Assembly (NCBI GenBank): GCA_031216915.1
Contig: CM062297.1
Coordinates: 530,866,971-530,930,970 of the forward strand
Source: Pictodentalium vernedei
Taxonomy: Eukaryota; Mollusca; Scaphopoda; Dentaliida; Dentaliidae
Reading direction: 5' to 3'
DNA length: 64,000 nt
The notes below the pieces were generated by a model. The model had not been told where the DNA came from, did not search any database, and saw only the letters and a program-made list of their open reading frames with translations. Below are positions 10,621 through 21,535 of this stretch, piece by piece. Position numbers and translations under genes: made by a program. The stretch's first letter is position 1; every line of letters begins with the position of its first letter.

Positions 10621-13600
10621 CTGTATTTCATCTAAATTTTCGGACACTTTTTGTTTTCGGACACCATTTTTTCATCAAAAAATAATTTTTTTTAAGCCTC
10701 GAAATTTTCGGACACCCACTCAAAGATCATCCCGGACTGATGTGGTAGGAAAACCCCAGTAATCATAAATCCAAAATGACAATGATTTTCTTTTCAGTTG
10801 AATATTTCATCTTTCTTTGTTTGTTTTATGTTAAAAACATGTATTGTATGCACAATATATTGTACAATCAAAATAGAATTATTAAAACAACACTATTTGC
10901 AAACTTGTTCTTTATTTATTGACAGGTAAGTATTGTTTTCCTTATCAAACTGACATGTCTGACGAACTGACCAATCAAATTTTTGTTTTCAAAAAGTGTG
11001 CTTTCATTCGACTCCTTCGAGATTTGGAAAAAGAAAACCCCACAAATGTTTTGGTGAACTGACCTTAAATGAGGACAATAATGAAACGGTCCCATAAATA
11101 AATCCATATAATGCAGTATAAACCATGCACCAGCAACAGAACAGGATAATTATTGCTTCGAATAAACATATTCAGTGCACTGAACACCAACAAAATTTTC
11201 CAACATTAAAAATAGAACAAACTACAATGAGGTCAACACGTGCTGTTGCAGGGTTTCACAAAAAATTAACACATGGACCCGAACACTATCAGACCGTATC
11301 GGGTTTCGATATTATTTTTCTCCGACATCAGCAGTGCTCGTGGGGAGGGCACGCTTCCAAAAACAAAAAATAGGAAATACGGGAGGAACTGTGGTGCAAA
11401 TACCAGTCATTAAAATTATTATTTTGTATTTGCTTTTATAAATTGTAGCATTCTGCGTTGCACATTGGGGGGGGGGGGGGGGGGGGGGGGGATTTCTAAA
11501 TCAATAATCAAAGACTTGTATGTCATTAAGTCGTCCTTCTAAACAATAGTAACTGGTTTCCACATAGCGGAGGGGGGAGGGAAGCTGAATAAAACTGATA
11601 ATTCATATTGGTTTTCTTTTGCATTTTGCGTTCCACATTGGGGGGGGGGGGGGGGGGCAGTACTTTCGTGGTTAACGTGGACAGCATTGTGGGGGTGGGC
11701 ACCGGGTCAATAATCTAAACTTGTATGTCATTAATTAGTATGAGGGGGCGGGCACAGGGTCCGAGTTGGGTGGCAAAAATAACTAACGACTGAATAAAAT
11801 TCACAAATATATTCTAATACAACTGATAAAATGAAATACAAAATTCTACAATATACACATACATACAAAAATATACAAGAATGCATCCAAGAATACATAA
11901 CAAGATCATACAAGAATACAATAATTTTCAATACAAGAACAAATAAGTTACATTTCATATTACCGGTACATCAGTTTCGCTCATTTAAAATACCTGCCTC
12001 AGTCTGGTCATCTTCATCGTCTGAATTAAAAATTTCAGACATGGCAGTCTCTACAGACATGATTTTCTTGGGGTCAATAAAGAGTTGACAAGCAATGTCC
12101 AGCTCCTCCTGGTTGTCAAATAGCATCTCTCCTATGTATTCAGACTGGTTGATGAATTTATCCTCTGCCCCATTCAGGTGGTTGTTTAAACCGCAGACTT
12201 TGAAGGATTTTCTGATCATCTCTTTTTGCTTTTCTAGATTGCTGACTGCAAATAAAATCCAATCAACAATATCTTGTTTGGAGGCAGGCTTTATACGTTC
12301 TTCTTCCTTGTTGATAATTTTTTTGGTCCCAGATTGGATAAATTTGGTCCATTTTCTTCTAAGATCCCCCTTCACAGGCTTGTTGATGCTGACATCGAGT
12401 GGCTGTAATTTAGATGTGCAGCCCCCTGGTATTACTGCGGGAACTGCATTGCTCTTTCTTAATTCTTTCTCAACGTTATCAGTCAGATGGCCCCTAAAGC
12501 TGTCCATTATTAATAGTGATTTCTCCTTTTTGGTGTGTTTACAATAAATTTCCTTCACCCACTCTTTCATCAAATGCTCGTCCATCCAACCTTTTTCTTG
12601 AACCTTAATTATCCAGTTTTTTGGTGCTTTTAACTTGAGTTCTCTTTTACCCTTGAAATTTACCATGGGTGGTAAGACATCGCCACTCGCAGATACAGCG
12701 AGAACCAGTGTCAGATGTCGTTTTTCGGATCCTGTACTTCTGATCCTGACTGATTTCTCTCCAATCAAGTTGACAGTTTTGTTGGGGATAAAGTCAAAGT
12801 AGACTGGGGTTTCATCCATGTTAATTATAAACTGGTTTTCAAACTCATCTTCTGCTCTTCTATCTTTGACAAATTCTCTAAAGCTGTCGATTTTCTGCTC
12901 TAAATCTTTTGGTAATCTTTGGGCTAAAGATGTCTTGGTACGGAGTGAAAAGTTGTGACGAGCCATGAATTTCTCAGCCCAGCCTGAACTGGCTTTGAAA
13001 TTGCTTTCTTTATTCTCATTCTTGACCATTTCTCTGGCATAGGCGCATAATGATTCCACTGATACAGGTAGCTGCAAATCTCGTTGGATTAATACCCATT
13101 CAGAGATTTTGTCATCTAGGTCGTCTCCATAGGTAACAGGTCTCCCACTCTTGGATAAATGACCTGTTGATCTGTCTCTTCCTTCTTCATCAAAATTTAT
13201 CTTTTTCCAGTCACTGAATGTCGATTTCGGTATTTTCAGTTTCAGGGCAGCTTGCCGTAGGCCAATCAACTTGATTACTTCAACTGCTTCCTTCTTCTCC
13301 TTCATATTATAATTTTTATAGTGCCCCCTTGCGACAGATGGATGGTGATTGCTATCTTTAATGGCATCAGTTTCAACCGTTGAAATCTCTTTGTGGTGTT
13401 TCTTTGCTGGCTGCGGTTTTGCAGCTGTTTCATCAGAATCTGTTATCTTTCTTTTAGTTGGACGTCCGACTGGTCTCTTTTCTGAAGGCTTGTAGGGTGT
13501 CAGTTGTACTGTTGGTCTGGCTTCTTCTGCTGTTTGGTATTTCACTAGGAATTTTTCCATCTCGAGTTCTTGTGATATCAAATGCTGGTGATTGAATGCT

Positions 13601-14234
13601 GACTTCAGTATTCGCCCTGTATTTATGTATTAGCAGCACCACACGAAGATAATGCCATTTCCTTCAAGTTTACCGGCACACTTTTCCATCAATAGTGAAC
13701 AGTTTCAACTGAACAAACAATTAAGCCAATATACACACCACTCAAAAATTGTTCGCACTTCATTCCCTTTGAATGGCTACATTGGTCCATTTTGAAAACA
13801 CTGAAGCCCGCTCAGGTTTTTTATCCAACAGTAACAACACAAGCACATGGCTTAATTACTGTTCAACATAATTCGTGGAAACATCAAAACTTTTCAAGTA
13901 CCGGTAGATCAAACGTGATTTCTTCTCAGGGATTTATTGGGAAAGTAAATAAAAACATAACAAACAATCGGAAATTTTTAATTCATTTGGTATGTTCATT
14001 TTATTCATTTATGCTGATGATTCAAGTCGCCGTATTGAACAGCTATTTTATCTTTCCCATTTCCGAGGTACCCCCGGTAGTTTGTGCACAATAAATTTAT
14101 TAACCGGTGCAGTGTGTTTTTTTTAAATTTCCACCCACATTTGCTGCCCACACGTATTTTGGCCATTTTCGAAGTTTTCGGACGCTGGAAAATTTAATTA
14201 TTTTTTGGCATCCGAAAATTTAGATGAAATACGG
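10621..14234 (-). mobile_element. Complete pogo-family DNA transposon (3,614 bp)
   Basis: Terminal inverted repeats of about 25 bp (left CTGTATTTCATCTAAATTTT; the right end is its complement with one mismatch) are flanked by TA at 10,619-10,620 and 14,235-14,236. Extra TTTTCGGACAC copies lie just inside both ends. The element carries one intact transposase gene on the minus strand. About 1.3 kb of non-coding sequence with two long G tracts (11,466-11,492 and 11,640-11,657) lies beyond the stop codon. Removing it and one TA restores the E3 monomer, so both boundaries are certain. Confidence 0.95.
11971..13581 (-). CDS. pogo-family transposase, intact, 536 aa
   Basis: Cut-and-paste transposase acting in the nucleus at the TIRs of its own element. 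Domains in order: an AT-hook-like motif RPVGRPTKRK (residues 36-45); a helix-turn-helix at about 90-130 (KKEAVEVIKLIGLRQAALKL); a CENP-B/Tc5-type DNA-binding region at about 155-215; a DDE catalytic core at about 250-400. The likely acidic triad is D256 (NMDET), D360 (LLIMDSFRGHLTD) and D396 (SKLQPLDVS), a DD35D spacing. SFRGHLTD with PGGCTSKLQPLD is closest to the POGK-like branch of the pogo group. The C-terminus is acidic (SDDEDD). No stop or frameshift interrupts it, and length and all motifs are normal, so it could be active or recently active. The start is the first Met of the frame, 653 bp inside the right TIR. It is antisense to the host gene. Confidence 0.95.
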   Translation of the reverse strand: MISQELEMEKFLVKYQTAEEARPTVQLTPYKPSEKRPVGRPTKRKITDSDETAAKPQPAKKHHKEISTVETDAIKDSNHHPSVARGHYKNYNMKEKKEAVEVIKLIGLRQAALKLKIPKSTFSDWKKINFDEEGRDRSTGHLSKSGRPVTYGDDLDDKISEWVLIQRDLQLPVSVESLCAYAREMVKNENKESNFKASSGWAEKFMARHNFSLRTKTSLAQRLPKDLEQKIDSFREFVKDRRAEDEFENQFIINMDETPVYFDFIPNKTVNLIGEKSVRIRSTGSEKRHLTLVLAVSASGDVLPPMVNFKGKRELKLKAPKNWIIKVQEKGWMDEHLMKEWVKEIYCKHTKKEKSLLIMDSFRGHLTDNVEKELRKSNAVPAVIPGGCTSKLQPLDVSINKPVKGDLRRKWTKFIQSGTKKIINKEEERIKPASKQDIVDWILFAVSNLEKQKEMIRKSFKVCGLNNHLNGAEDKFINQSEYIGEMLFDNQEELDIACQLFIDPKKIMSVETAMSEIFNSDDEDDQTEAGILNERN

Positions 14235-15915
14235 TAATCAGTTTTTTGTACACAACTTCTGTACGGCTCAGACTAGAGGCCATATTTATGAACCAATCTT
14301 TACGAAACTTCTTAGGTACCGTTGTTATCACCGTGGGTTGAGAGCGAGTGTTTTTGGGTGTGGTCCAAAATTCAAGATGGCCACCAGCAGCCATTTTGTA
14401 CTAAAATTAGTGCAATCAGTCTTTTGTACAGAACTTCTGTATGAAAGTTCTGATTTGAATAAATTTTTGTATGAATGTTTGGTAACATGGAATACATCAC
14501 ATATTGTAAGCGTTTTTTTTTCGTGCAGAAATTATGCAAATTAGATGAACTTTGATTTATTCAGTGCTACTTACACAATGTAAGCACACATGTCAATACG
14601 GCTCAGGGTAGAGGCTGTATTTATGAACCGATCTTCACAAAACTTCTTGGATACCTTTGTTATCACCTTTGGATGAGAATGAGTGTTTCTGGGTGTGGTC
14701 CAAAATTCAAGATGGCTGCCAGTGGCCATTTTGTACCGAAATTAGGTCCAATCAGTTTTTTGTCACAAGTTCTATACAGCTCGTATTTATGAACTGATCT
14801 TCACAAAACTTCTTGGGTACCTTTGTTTTCACCTTGGGACAGGAACGAGTGTGTTTTGGGGTGCCTTTGTTATCACTGTGCTATGAGAACAAATATTTTG
14901 GGGTTCAGTCAGACCCACTCTGGGACTCAAAGATTTCTTTTCTAGTTTAGCATCTGACTGTCACCCACCTTTACAATACTTTACCTATACATTTGTTACA
15001 AGCAACAGTCAGTATTTATGTACAGACCGTTACAATACTTTATATGTACCTTTGTTATCAGGTCATTACCTAGATGTTTGTCATTGCTGTGTCACATACT
15101 CTACATGTACATGTCTTTGTCTTGACAAGTTGAGCTACAGTGATATTGACACTTTCATTGACGTTGTTTACATTGACAACGTCCTCATTTATATGTGGTA
15201 TTTTATTTTATATTACTGTAGAATTACTGTAGGATACATGGATTATTATTCCGGTAGTGTATCTCAAAAAATTTGGATTTTGTCCACACTTAGGCTTTAT
15301 CGGGATGCCCTTGGGCTCATAATGTTCCCTTTGGGAACTTAGGCATTTTTTCAAAAAAAATTTCTAAAAATATTTTGAATTTTATTTTGATTGCTATTAT
15401 TCACGTATCTTAATTATATATTTTGTTGTGGAGTTTGTAGGAGTGATATTGACTTTAGTTGATGCACTTCTGCGGATTCTTGTCCTACTTGTGTACACTG
15501 GGATGATTAATGTTGGAGACGGGTTTCGCGGTGCGTTGTTGGCAGTGAGGTTCATAGACCCTCGCACCACATTTTAATTCATTTTTTCAGTTTCTATTTC
15601 AGAGGAACATGAACATGGTGATGATATTGTGACACTCATCCAAAGTGTGCTACCTTCATCGCGCTACATAGAGCAAATAGAGTTAGCTGCAGTGCTGATG
15701 ATAAGCAAGGGATAAGGCCTCTAGTTAGTGTTCTTAATCTCTTGCAAGCAGCTAGCTCGACTGGTGAAGCTGTTACTTCGTCTGTGGGAGCCGTGACACC
15801 AGGTAAGTCCATTGCGGTCGAAGGAAGTGTAGATGTGGGTAGAGCGAACACTTGAAAATAAAAGCTCACCCAGCGACGACGGAGATAGGGAGGATATAGG
15901 GAGGAAGTCAGCAAG

Positions 15916-16350
15916 TTTCTTGTTGGGAGGCTCAGCGAGATCTAATAGACTGTGAGTGGGAGAGGCCCCTCTCTAACCTAACAACATTTGGGGCCAAATG
16001 TTGTTATGAGAAACTTGCATGAGTCGGAGCATACATCCACCCGCCACATGGGACGCTCCATCTAGTCTGAAGCCGGGGTCGGCTTCAGTCACGTCTTCCT
16101 CCGCTGTGTTTCACAAGCCGAAATCAAGTTTTCTTGTTGGGAGGCTCGGCGAGGTCCGATGAGACTGCGAACGGGAGAGGTGCCTGTCTAACCTAACAAC
16201 ATATGGGGCCTAATGTTGTTATGAGAAACTTGCACGAGCTGGAGCATACGTCCACCCACCACTCGGGATGCTCCGTCTAGTCTGCAGTGTCAAGGCCGAG
16301 GCATCGATCAACAGGACGTTTGGAGAAGAGATCTATCTCCAGATCTTCAT
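15916..16350 (+). repeat. Tandem duplication of about 215 bp in the D1 gag region
   Basis: TTCTTGTTGGGAGGCTC begins two consecutive units at about 15,917 and 16,131. Each contains the paired palindromes described for D4 and D5 and the GGAGCATACNTCCACCC motif. The units have diverged from each other. Confidence 0.8.
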
Positions 16351-17116
16351 CCCAGTAGCCAGCAAGTGGCGAAAAAACAAGACCACTGCTCCTCAAGCCT
16401 CGGGAACGGACTTGCTGTCGCAGTATCACAATGTTAGCCTGTATTACCGAACTGTCTCCAGACAAATACAGTGCCACAAGCTCAGAAAAGACAAAATGCA
16501 TTCCGCTGTGACTCTCCCACCAAATACATTGGGGATTAAATTCCGGAAATGTACCAATGGGCTTTAACCCACGCACTACAGTACTTTGGAGACACAGTAT
16601 GCAATACTTAATTCCGGCACATACTGCATTGCCAAGCCATTGTTTAGTGTCATACTGACATGTACAGTTATAGTCTTATCATTACGAACCAGTCAGACTG
16701 GATTTGATTTTAGCAATGGATGCGAGTCAGAAACATCTGGACATTGTCTCCTCAGCCACTATCCAAACACTGACTTATCCGAATTGGCTACCTACTTACA
16801 TATATTGGTCCTCTCCAAACAAACTAAATACACAATGAGGACCACCTACATGACCCCAGTCCTTGACATATAATTGCACTCAAATAATACGGGAACTAGT
16901 CCTGTGTGGATTACACTTACCATGGCCTCATACTCCATGGGTTAACAAAACACAACTTCCATGGTTGCTTCCAGTGACTCAGTGGTGCCTACCCCCACCT
17001 TTACTCACACGGATGCATCAAATATATGTCCTATTCTTTAGACCATTGCAGTCACCTTGTAATTGATTTACTATGGTTAACCTGGTCACAGCAAATACTA
17101 ATTCCTGTCATATTCA

Positions 17117-17152
17117 AAGTTGAGCTACACAGTGTCATTGACACTTTTGTTA
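17117..17152 (+). mobile_element. Orphan 3' end of an E3/E4-type element
   Basis: AAGTTGAGCT followed by AGTGTCATTGACACT and TTTGTT: the same 3' architecture as E3, E4 and E5. No matching 5' end was found nearby, so it is a truncated copy. Confidence 0.6.
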
Positions 17153-17329
17153 TTAATTATTATTATATTCTCTGTGCACCTATTTGCGCAGCATATTCCC
17201 AGTGTCTGTAATCCAAGTCTGGAACATCTCGCCTGTACTCCTGTCCTCTCTGTACTGCTGTCAACCTTTCAGATAAAACAAAAATAGTTTTTTATTACTT
17301 TGGCTAATATAAATATAAGTATCAGTATT

Positions 17330-17530
17330 TACCGACTATTGCCAATGCACTCGCCAAAAATTCACTGCATTCGCCAAGAACAGCAACTCATGCTCACAAC
17401 AACGAAAGCTGCATTCGCCAGTGCATTTGCCAAACCATATCTGACACCTTATTGGAAAATTACACATTGTCATTTGCCAAGGCATTTGCCAAAAGTAATT
17501 CCCCAGGCACTCGCCAAACCTGAAAACTAT
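17330..17530 (+). repeat. Cluster of GCATTCGCCAA-like motifs
   Basis: About eight irregularly spaced copies of GCAYTYGCCAA fall within 200 bp, directly upstream of the hammerhead-like motif. Spacing is uneven, so this is not a simple tandem repeat. Function unknown; it may be the untranslated part of a Penelope-like element. Confidence 0.5.
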
Positions 17531-17558
17531 ATATAAACTTATGTTCAACAGTACATTT

Positions 17559-17600
17559 TGCCTCTGACGATGTTCAACTAAGAACGAAACCGGTTAGGCA
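17559..17600 (+). ncRNA. Hammerhead-ribozyme-like motif
   Basis: In order: TGCCT (17,559-17,563), core CTGACGA (17,564-17,570), GTTC-loop-GAAC, GAAA (17,586-17,589), the palindrome ACCGGT (17,589-17,594), T, then AGGCA (17,596-17,600). TGCCT pairs with AGGCA as stem I; CTGANGA and GAAA are the conserved core; the very short palindromic stem III is usual in hammerheads of Penelope-like elements, which work as dimers. Weakness: an extra T between the core and stem II removes the usual first pair. Activity is not implied. Confidence 0.45.
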
Positions 17601-19104
17601 TATACGACAAATTTTAATTGGGGATAACCAGAACAATAGGTCTTCTCGGAAACCTTTTTACAATCCATTATCATTTGTCTAGGTTGCATTGATTCGCTAT
17701 AATTCATGACCCATTCTGTGTCGCATTTCGATACATTTTGAGTGTAGAAGACAGTCACATAAGAATTGAATGCAAGATTTTGAATAATGAGAAGATGTGT
17801 GTGCCATTTTTTCCACTACGTAGCTGAATGTAGTACAATTTTTCAGTCACAATAGTAATACCTTGAAGTGAATATAACCAAAATAGCATACAAGTTTTTG
17901 CATTGAAAATTCCAGGTGTAATTGCACTCCCAAGCAATCTGAGGAGGGCAAATGTTTGCACTCCTTGATTTTCTAGACTGCCAGGTCTGGCTGCAACGAT
18001 ATGTTTTCTAACGATACAATGCATATCACGATATGATCCCCATGATTCGATACGTATCATGATACATGCATCGCTCATCAAAAAGTGAGGACACAAGAAG
18101 CAAATGTGTAGTTATGGTCTCCCGGTGGTCCATAACTGCAGATTTGCTTTGCGAGTCCTCACATTTCTACTGGGCTGAGAAGAGGGAAAAGTCTAATATC
18201 CACCCACACAATGGCCAAATGACAAATCATTATACAGTTTTGGAATAAGTAGCTTCATTTCAATGAAATTAGATTTCTCAAACTTTTTTACAACAAAACA
18301 TCGTGACACACTCATCTCTTTCCTTGGAATTTGTGATTTGTTGGATCATAGTAAATACAGGTTCAAGAACGAGGTTAATGGTTTGTGCTATTCAGTGCTA
18401 ACAAATACGCAAGAGCAATGTAAATTTTTATACTATAAACCAATGGCCAAGACTGGATGGTGCAAACTCAAAGTTATCAAGGGCCAAACATATATTTTGA
18501 ACCCCCCCCCCCCCCCCCCCCCCCCCCCATCCCCAAAATTTGCTTGCAAAACCGATAATTAAAAGTTCTATCTGGTCCTCCATACTTTTACTCTCCACGC
18601 ATGCACAGCTGCCAGGAAGTGACCGGAATTGGCACCATCATCATTCTTTGTTTGGCCCTAAAGTCAGCAACAATGAACTGACATCTGTGCTTTAAAATCT
18701 CCTTTTTTGAGGATGCCAGATACAAATCAATGCAAGAATTGGTGGATCCAAGGCTGTTATTGGATGATGGAAGTGTTCAATGGTGGTTTTAGACGTTCAG
18801 GGCTGGAACTTTATAATAATTATAAAATTATTTCATGTTTCCCAATTTCGGGACATACGCCTGACGTCATCATTTTTGATAATGCTTATTCCACTGTTTG
18901 TTAAGTATTCCTTCAATATCCTTCCATGAACCCTTCCTGTTAAAATCTTAAGCTTTTTAGCTATTTTTTATTGAAATTTTTTATTAAATTTCTTGGGAGT
19001 TTAACATGTATTACAGAATATTTATCTGTTTTTCCCCATCGTTACGTCCTCACCCTAGGGGTGTTAGGTCGTTTAGTCTTGCATCTTCTATCCGATGTAT
19101 CGTT

Positions 19105-19400
19105 TTTTAAAAGAGAGTCGCTTCTAGTGGAGGTAAAGGCTCCCTTATTGAAGGGAACAATTGAGGTCGACGAGACAAGCTTCTTCGCGGGGAGGAAGTA
19201 GTTTCTCCTCCCGTAAGCATCGTAAGTCGTGCAGGTGATGGACCTGACCTCTATTATTATATCAACTTCACGAGAAACTGGACGTTAATCACGGAAGTTC
19301 CTTGCAAAGAGAGTCGCTCCTAGTTGAGGTAAAGGCTCTCTTATTGAAGGGAACAATTGAGGTCGTCGAGAATAGATTTCGGTTGCTTGCCACTTGGCTG
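19105..19400 (+). pseudogene. DIRS reverse-transcriptase fragment, duplicated (D2)
   Basis: ESLLVEVKAPLLKGTIEV (about 19,110-19,170) and ESLLVEVKALLLKGTIEVVE (about 19,310-19,375) are two copies of one short coding stretch in direct orientation, 200 bp apart. They match the stretch before the first RT motif of D6. Neither continues into the catalytic region. Confidence 0.7.
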
Positions 19401-21445
19401 TAAGTTATCAACCTCGCAAAAGTGGATAAATTACGGAAGATCAGTGGATGAGAATGTAGTCTCGGCAGGCCTGCGGCTATCAGCCCAAGCAAGCTCCACT
19501 TACAAGATAACTTGTTAGACAAATCTTCCAAGAAAGGCTTTACTTCTGGAGGTATAGCTTTCTTATTGAAGAAAAGCTTTAGACGAAATTACTCTCCAGT
19601 TTTTTATTATCACCTGTTTCTCGTCCTGAATCCGGATGGATAGTGCATTGATAGGCTGAGATATGCCTTGTTTTAAGAAGGACCTAGAATATGAGGTGAA
19701 TTGTTATAGATGACAGGGTGAACCCATTTGATGGCAAAAAAAATTAAAAAGTGAAACATATTATCTGTATTTTCATTTGTATATTTTGTGCCATTGAAAA
19801 CTCAATTTAATAGCGACAGATGAACTGACACAATGATGACACTGAGTCAGATGAGTGTATACAAGCAAGTGAAAAAGATAACAAAGAAAAGACAGTCGTA
19901 ACTGTTGGACAATGAAATACTTATTTTGGTTTTTCCTTTAAAATTGAACAAGTAAAAAATAAACAAAAATTCTTCCCGTATTCTAATTAGGGATGGGCGA
20001 ATCGTCCAGTGTAAAATGTCCCGTTCAGGATGGTAACTGTATTGAATTGATTGCGACGAAATGTCTGTAAAACTTGATTATAAATAAAGCGTGAACACAC
20101 CTCTTCTCCTTGGTTTTGCATAGAGCATTATAAAATTGGAAGAACATATCTTGCATTTTAGCGAAGATATTTTCTCCTCATCATCAGTTTCAGTGATAGA
20201 AAGTTATATTATTGTTACAGTTTCGTGTGTTTGGCTTCACATGGTTTTGTTGTCAAACACGCTGAAATTGGGTGCATTCAATTATAATAAATAAGAAGCA
20301 GAAACTGTTGGAAACATGCTTGCTCAACAATCTGGATACCCTCACAGGGATCGTCAAAACGAGCACAATGAGACTTTTATGATTACTGTTTCACCGATGA
20401 TATATAATACAGTTTTAGTCTTGGCAGAAAATGTTTAGTGCGTTTTAAATGCCCCTTGAGGAAAAATGTAATGTTAAAAAATTTGTGGGAACCTGTTTTT
20501 CGTTTCTGTGATTTTGCCCTGACGGAACCTCCACGGAAAAGGAATGATTGTTTCCGTGAAATCTGCATGCCTGCTTATAAGCTATGGCTAGCATTGTAAG
20601 TCTCCTTAGTGAGCTTCTAGGGCCTCAGTTATCAGCTTTTAATGGTCTCCACATACAGGAAGACCTTTAGCTACTTCAGCTAGGCTGAGATAGTTGTCCT
20701 ATCGGACATGATACCGTTTGTTAGAGGAGGTTATTCTCTTCAAACCGGTATGGTTTGGTGTGAGTTATTATGTTAATACAGTGTATTTGTTCTTCACATC
20801 CTTCTCCCCCTTAGTGGCATTATGGAGTCAGTCAGACGTGAGGGAGCCTTGCGGTTCCTATACTATTTGATGACTAACACAAGAATGATTCAAGTAATGC
20901 GGGTGAGGGGAGGTTCGATATGATTTTGAACCCCCCTCCCCACCGCCAATGTGTTAAAAGGCGATTACCGGGCAAGACGTAGTTTTCTTCCTGTAAGCCT
21001 TGTATGCATTTAAGTATATACATGCATTTCATGACTTCTCGATTGCCGGCTGGGTCGCATTCAAGGGCGACCTCATGGGCACATCTACTTTTTAGTTGGT
21101 TTGTCTCCTGTGGTTGTTCGTCTGTATGTCATAAACGAGCATATGATTCATCATCAATAAATTGCTAGCCTTTGGGTACCTGTAAGGCTGATTTTTAGAG
21201 CTTAGTCTGGACTAGCCTTAAAATTGGGAACTTGTTACATCCAATTAGCATAGTCATTCATGCTAAGAATACGGAATTACTTGAATTTGGCTCTGTATTT
21301 TTGATATGTTTTCTCTATTACTGTATAAAGAGACATACATGTAATTCCTTTTAAATTTAATTTTCTTTCATCTTGGATTACAGGCTTGGGAACTATGTTG
21401 GTCTGCTAATTCTGAAGTCCTAGGCCCTCCGCTTTTTTACGATTC

Positions 21446-21535
21446 AGCTAGTCTGGGCCATTGGTTTATAGTTTAAAAATATAAATTTATAGTAATTTGT
21501 ATATTTTTTATACTTACCAATGGCCCAGACGGGTA
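21446..21535. other. Internal complementary region of D2
   Basis: The reverse complement of the element's left outer end directly abuts the reverse complement of its right outer end, the arrangement that in DIRS elements templates circle closure. It lies just inside the right inverted terminal repeat. Confidence 0.8.

Larger units (their letters stand above)
9727..15159 (+). mobile_element. HINE/Helentron-like element E3 (interrupted by a pogo element)
   Basis: Perfect 5' hairpin built from AGCTCAA, TTTGGC and their complements (9,729-9,759). Core monomers of about 335-340 bp carry TACGGCTCGGGCTAGAGG and AAATTCAAGATGGC. Near the 3' end, AAGTTGAGCT (15,127-15,136) is the complement of the 5' arm, followed by an imperfect hairpin (15,139-15,153) and TTCATT. 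It lies inside D1. The pogo element at 10,621-14,234 splits one monomer. No coding of its own. Confidence 0.8.
5931..16430 (+). mobile_element. DIRS-type retrotransposon D1 (5' portion, interrupted by E1, E2 and E3)
   Basis: The left terminus (ATTTTTATACTATAAACC) and inverted-terminal-repeat sequence start at 5,931. Element sequence continues at 7,161-7,170, 9,504-9,726 and 15,160-about 16,430, colinear with the 5' untranslated and gag region of D2, D4 and D5. The gaps are exactly filled by E1, E2 and E3. The gag portion (15,590-16,420) is degenerate and tandemly duplicated (about 215-bp units at 15,916 and 16,131). Colinearity is lost after about 16,430, so RT, recombinase and the right end are absent. 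Confidence 0.85.
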
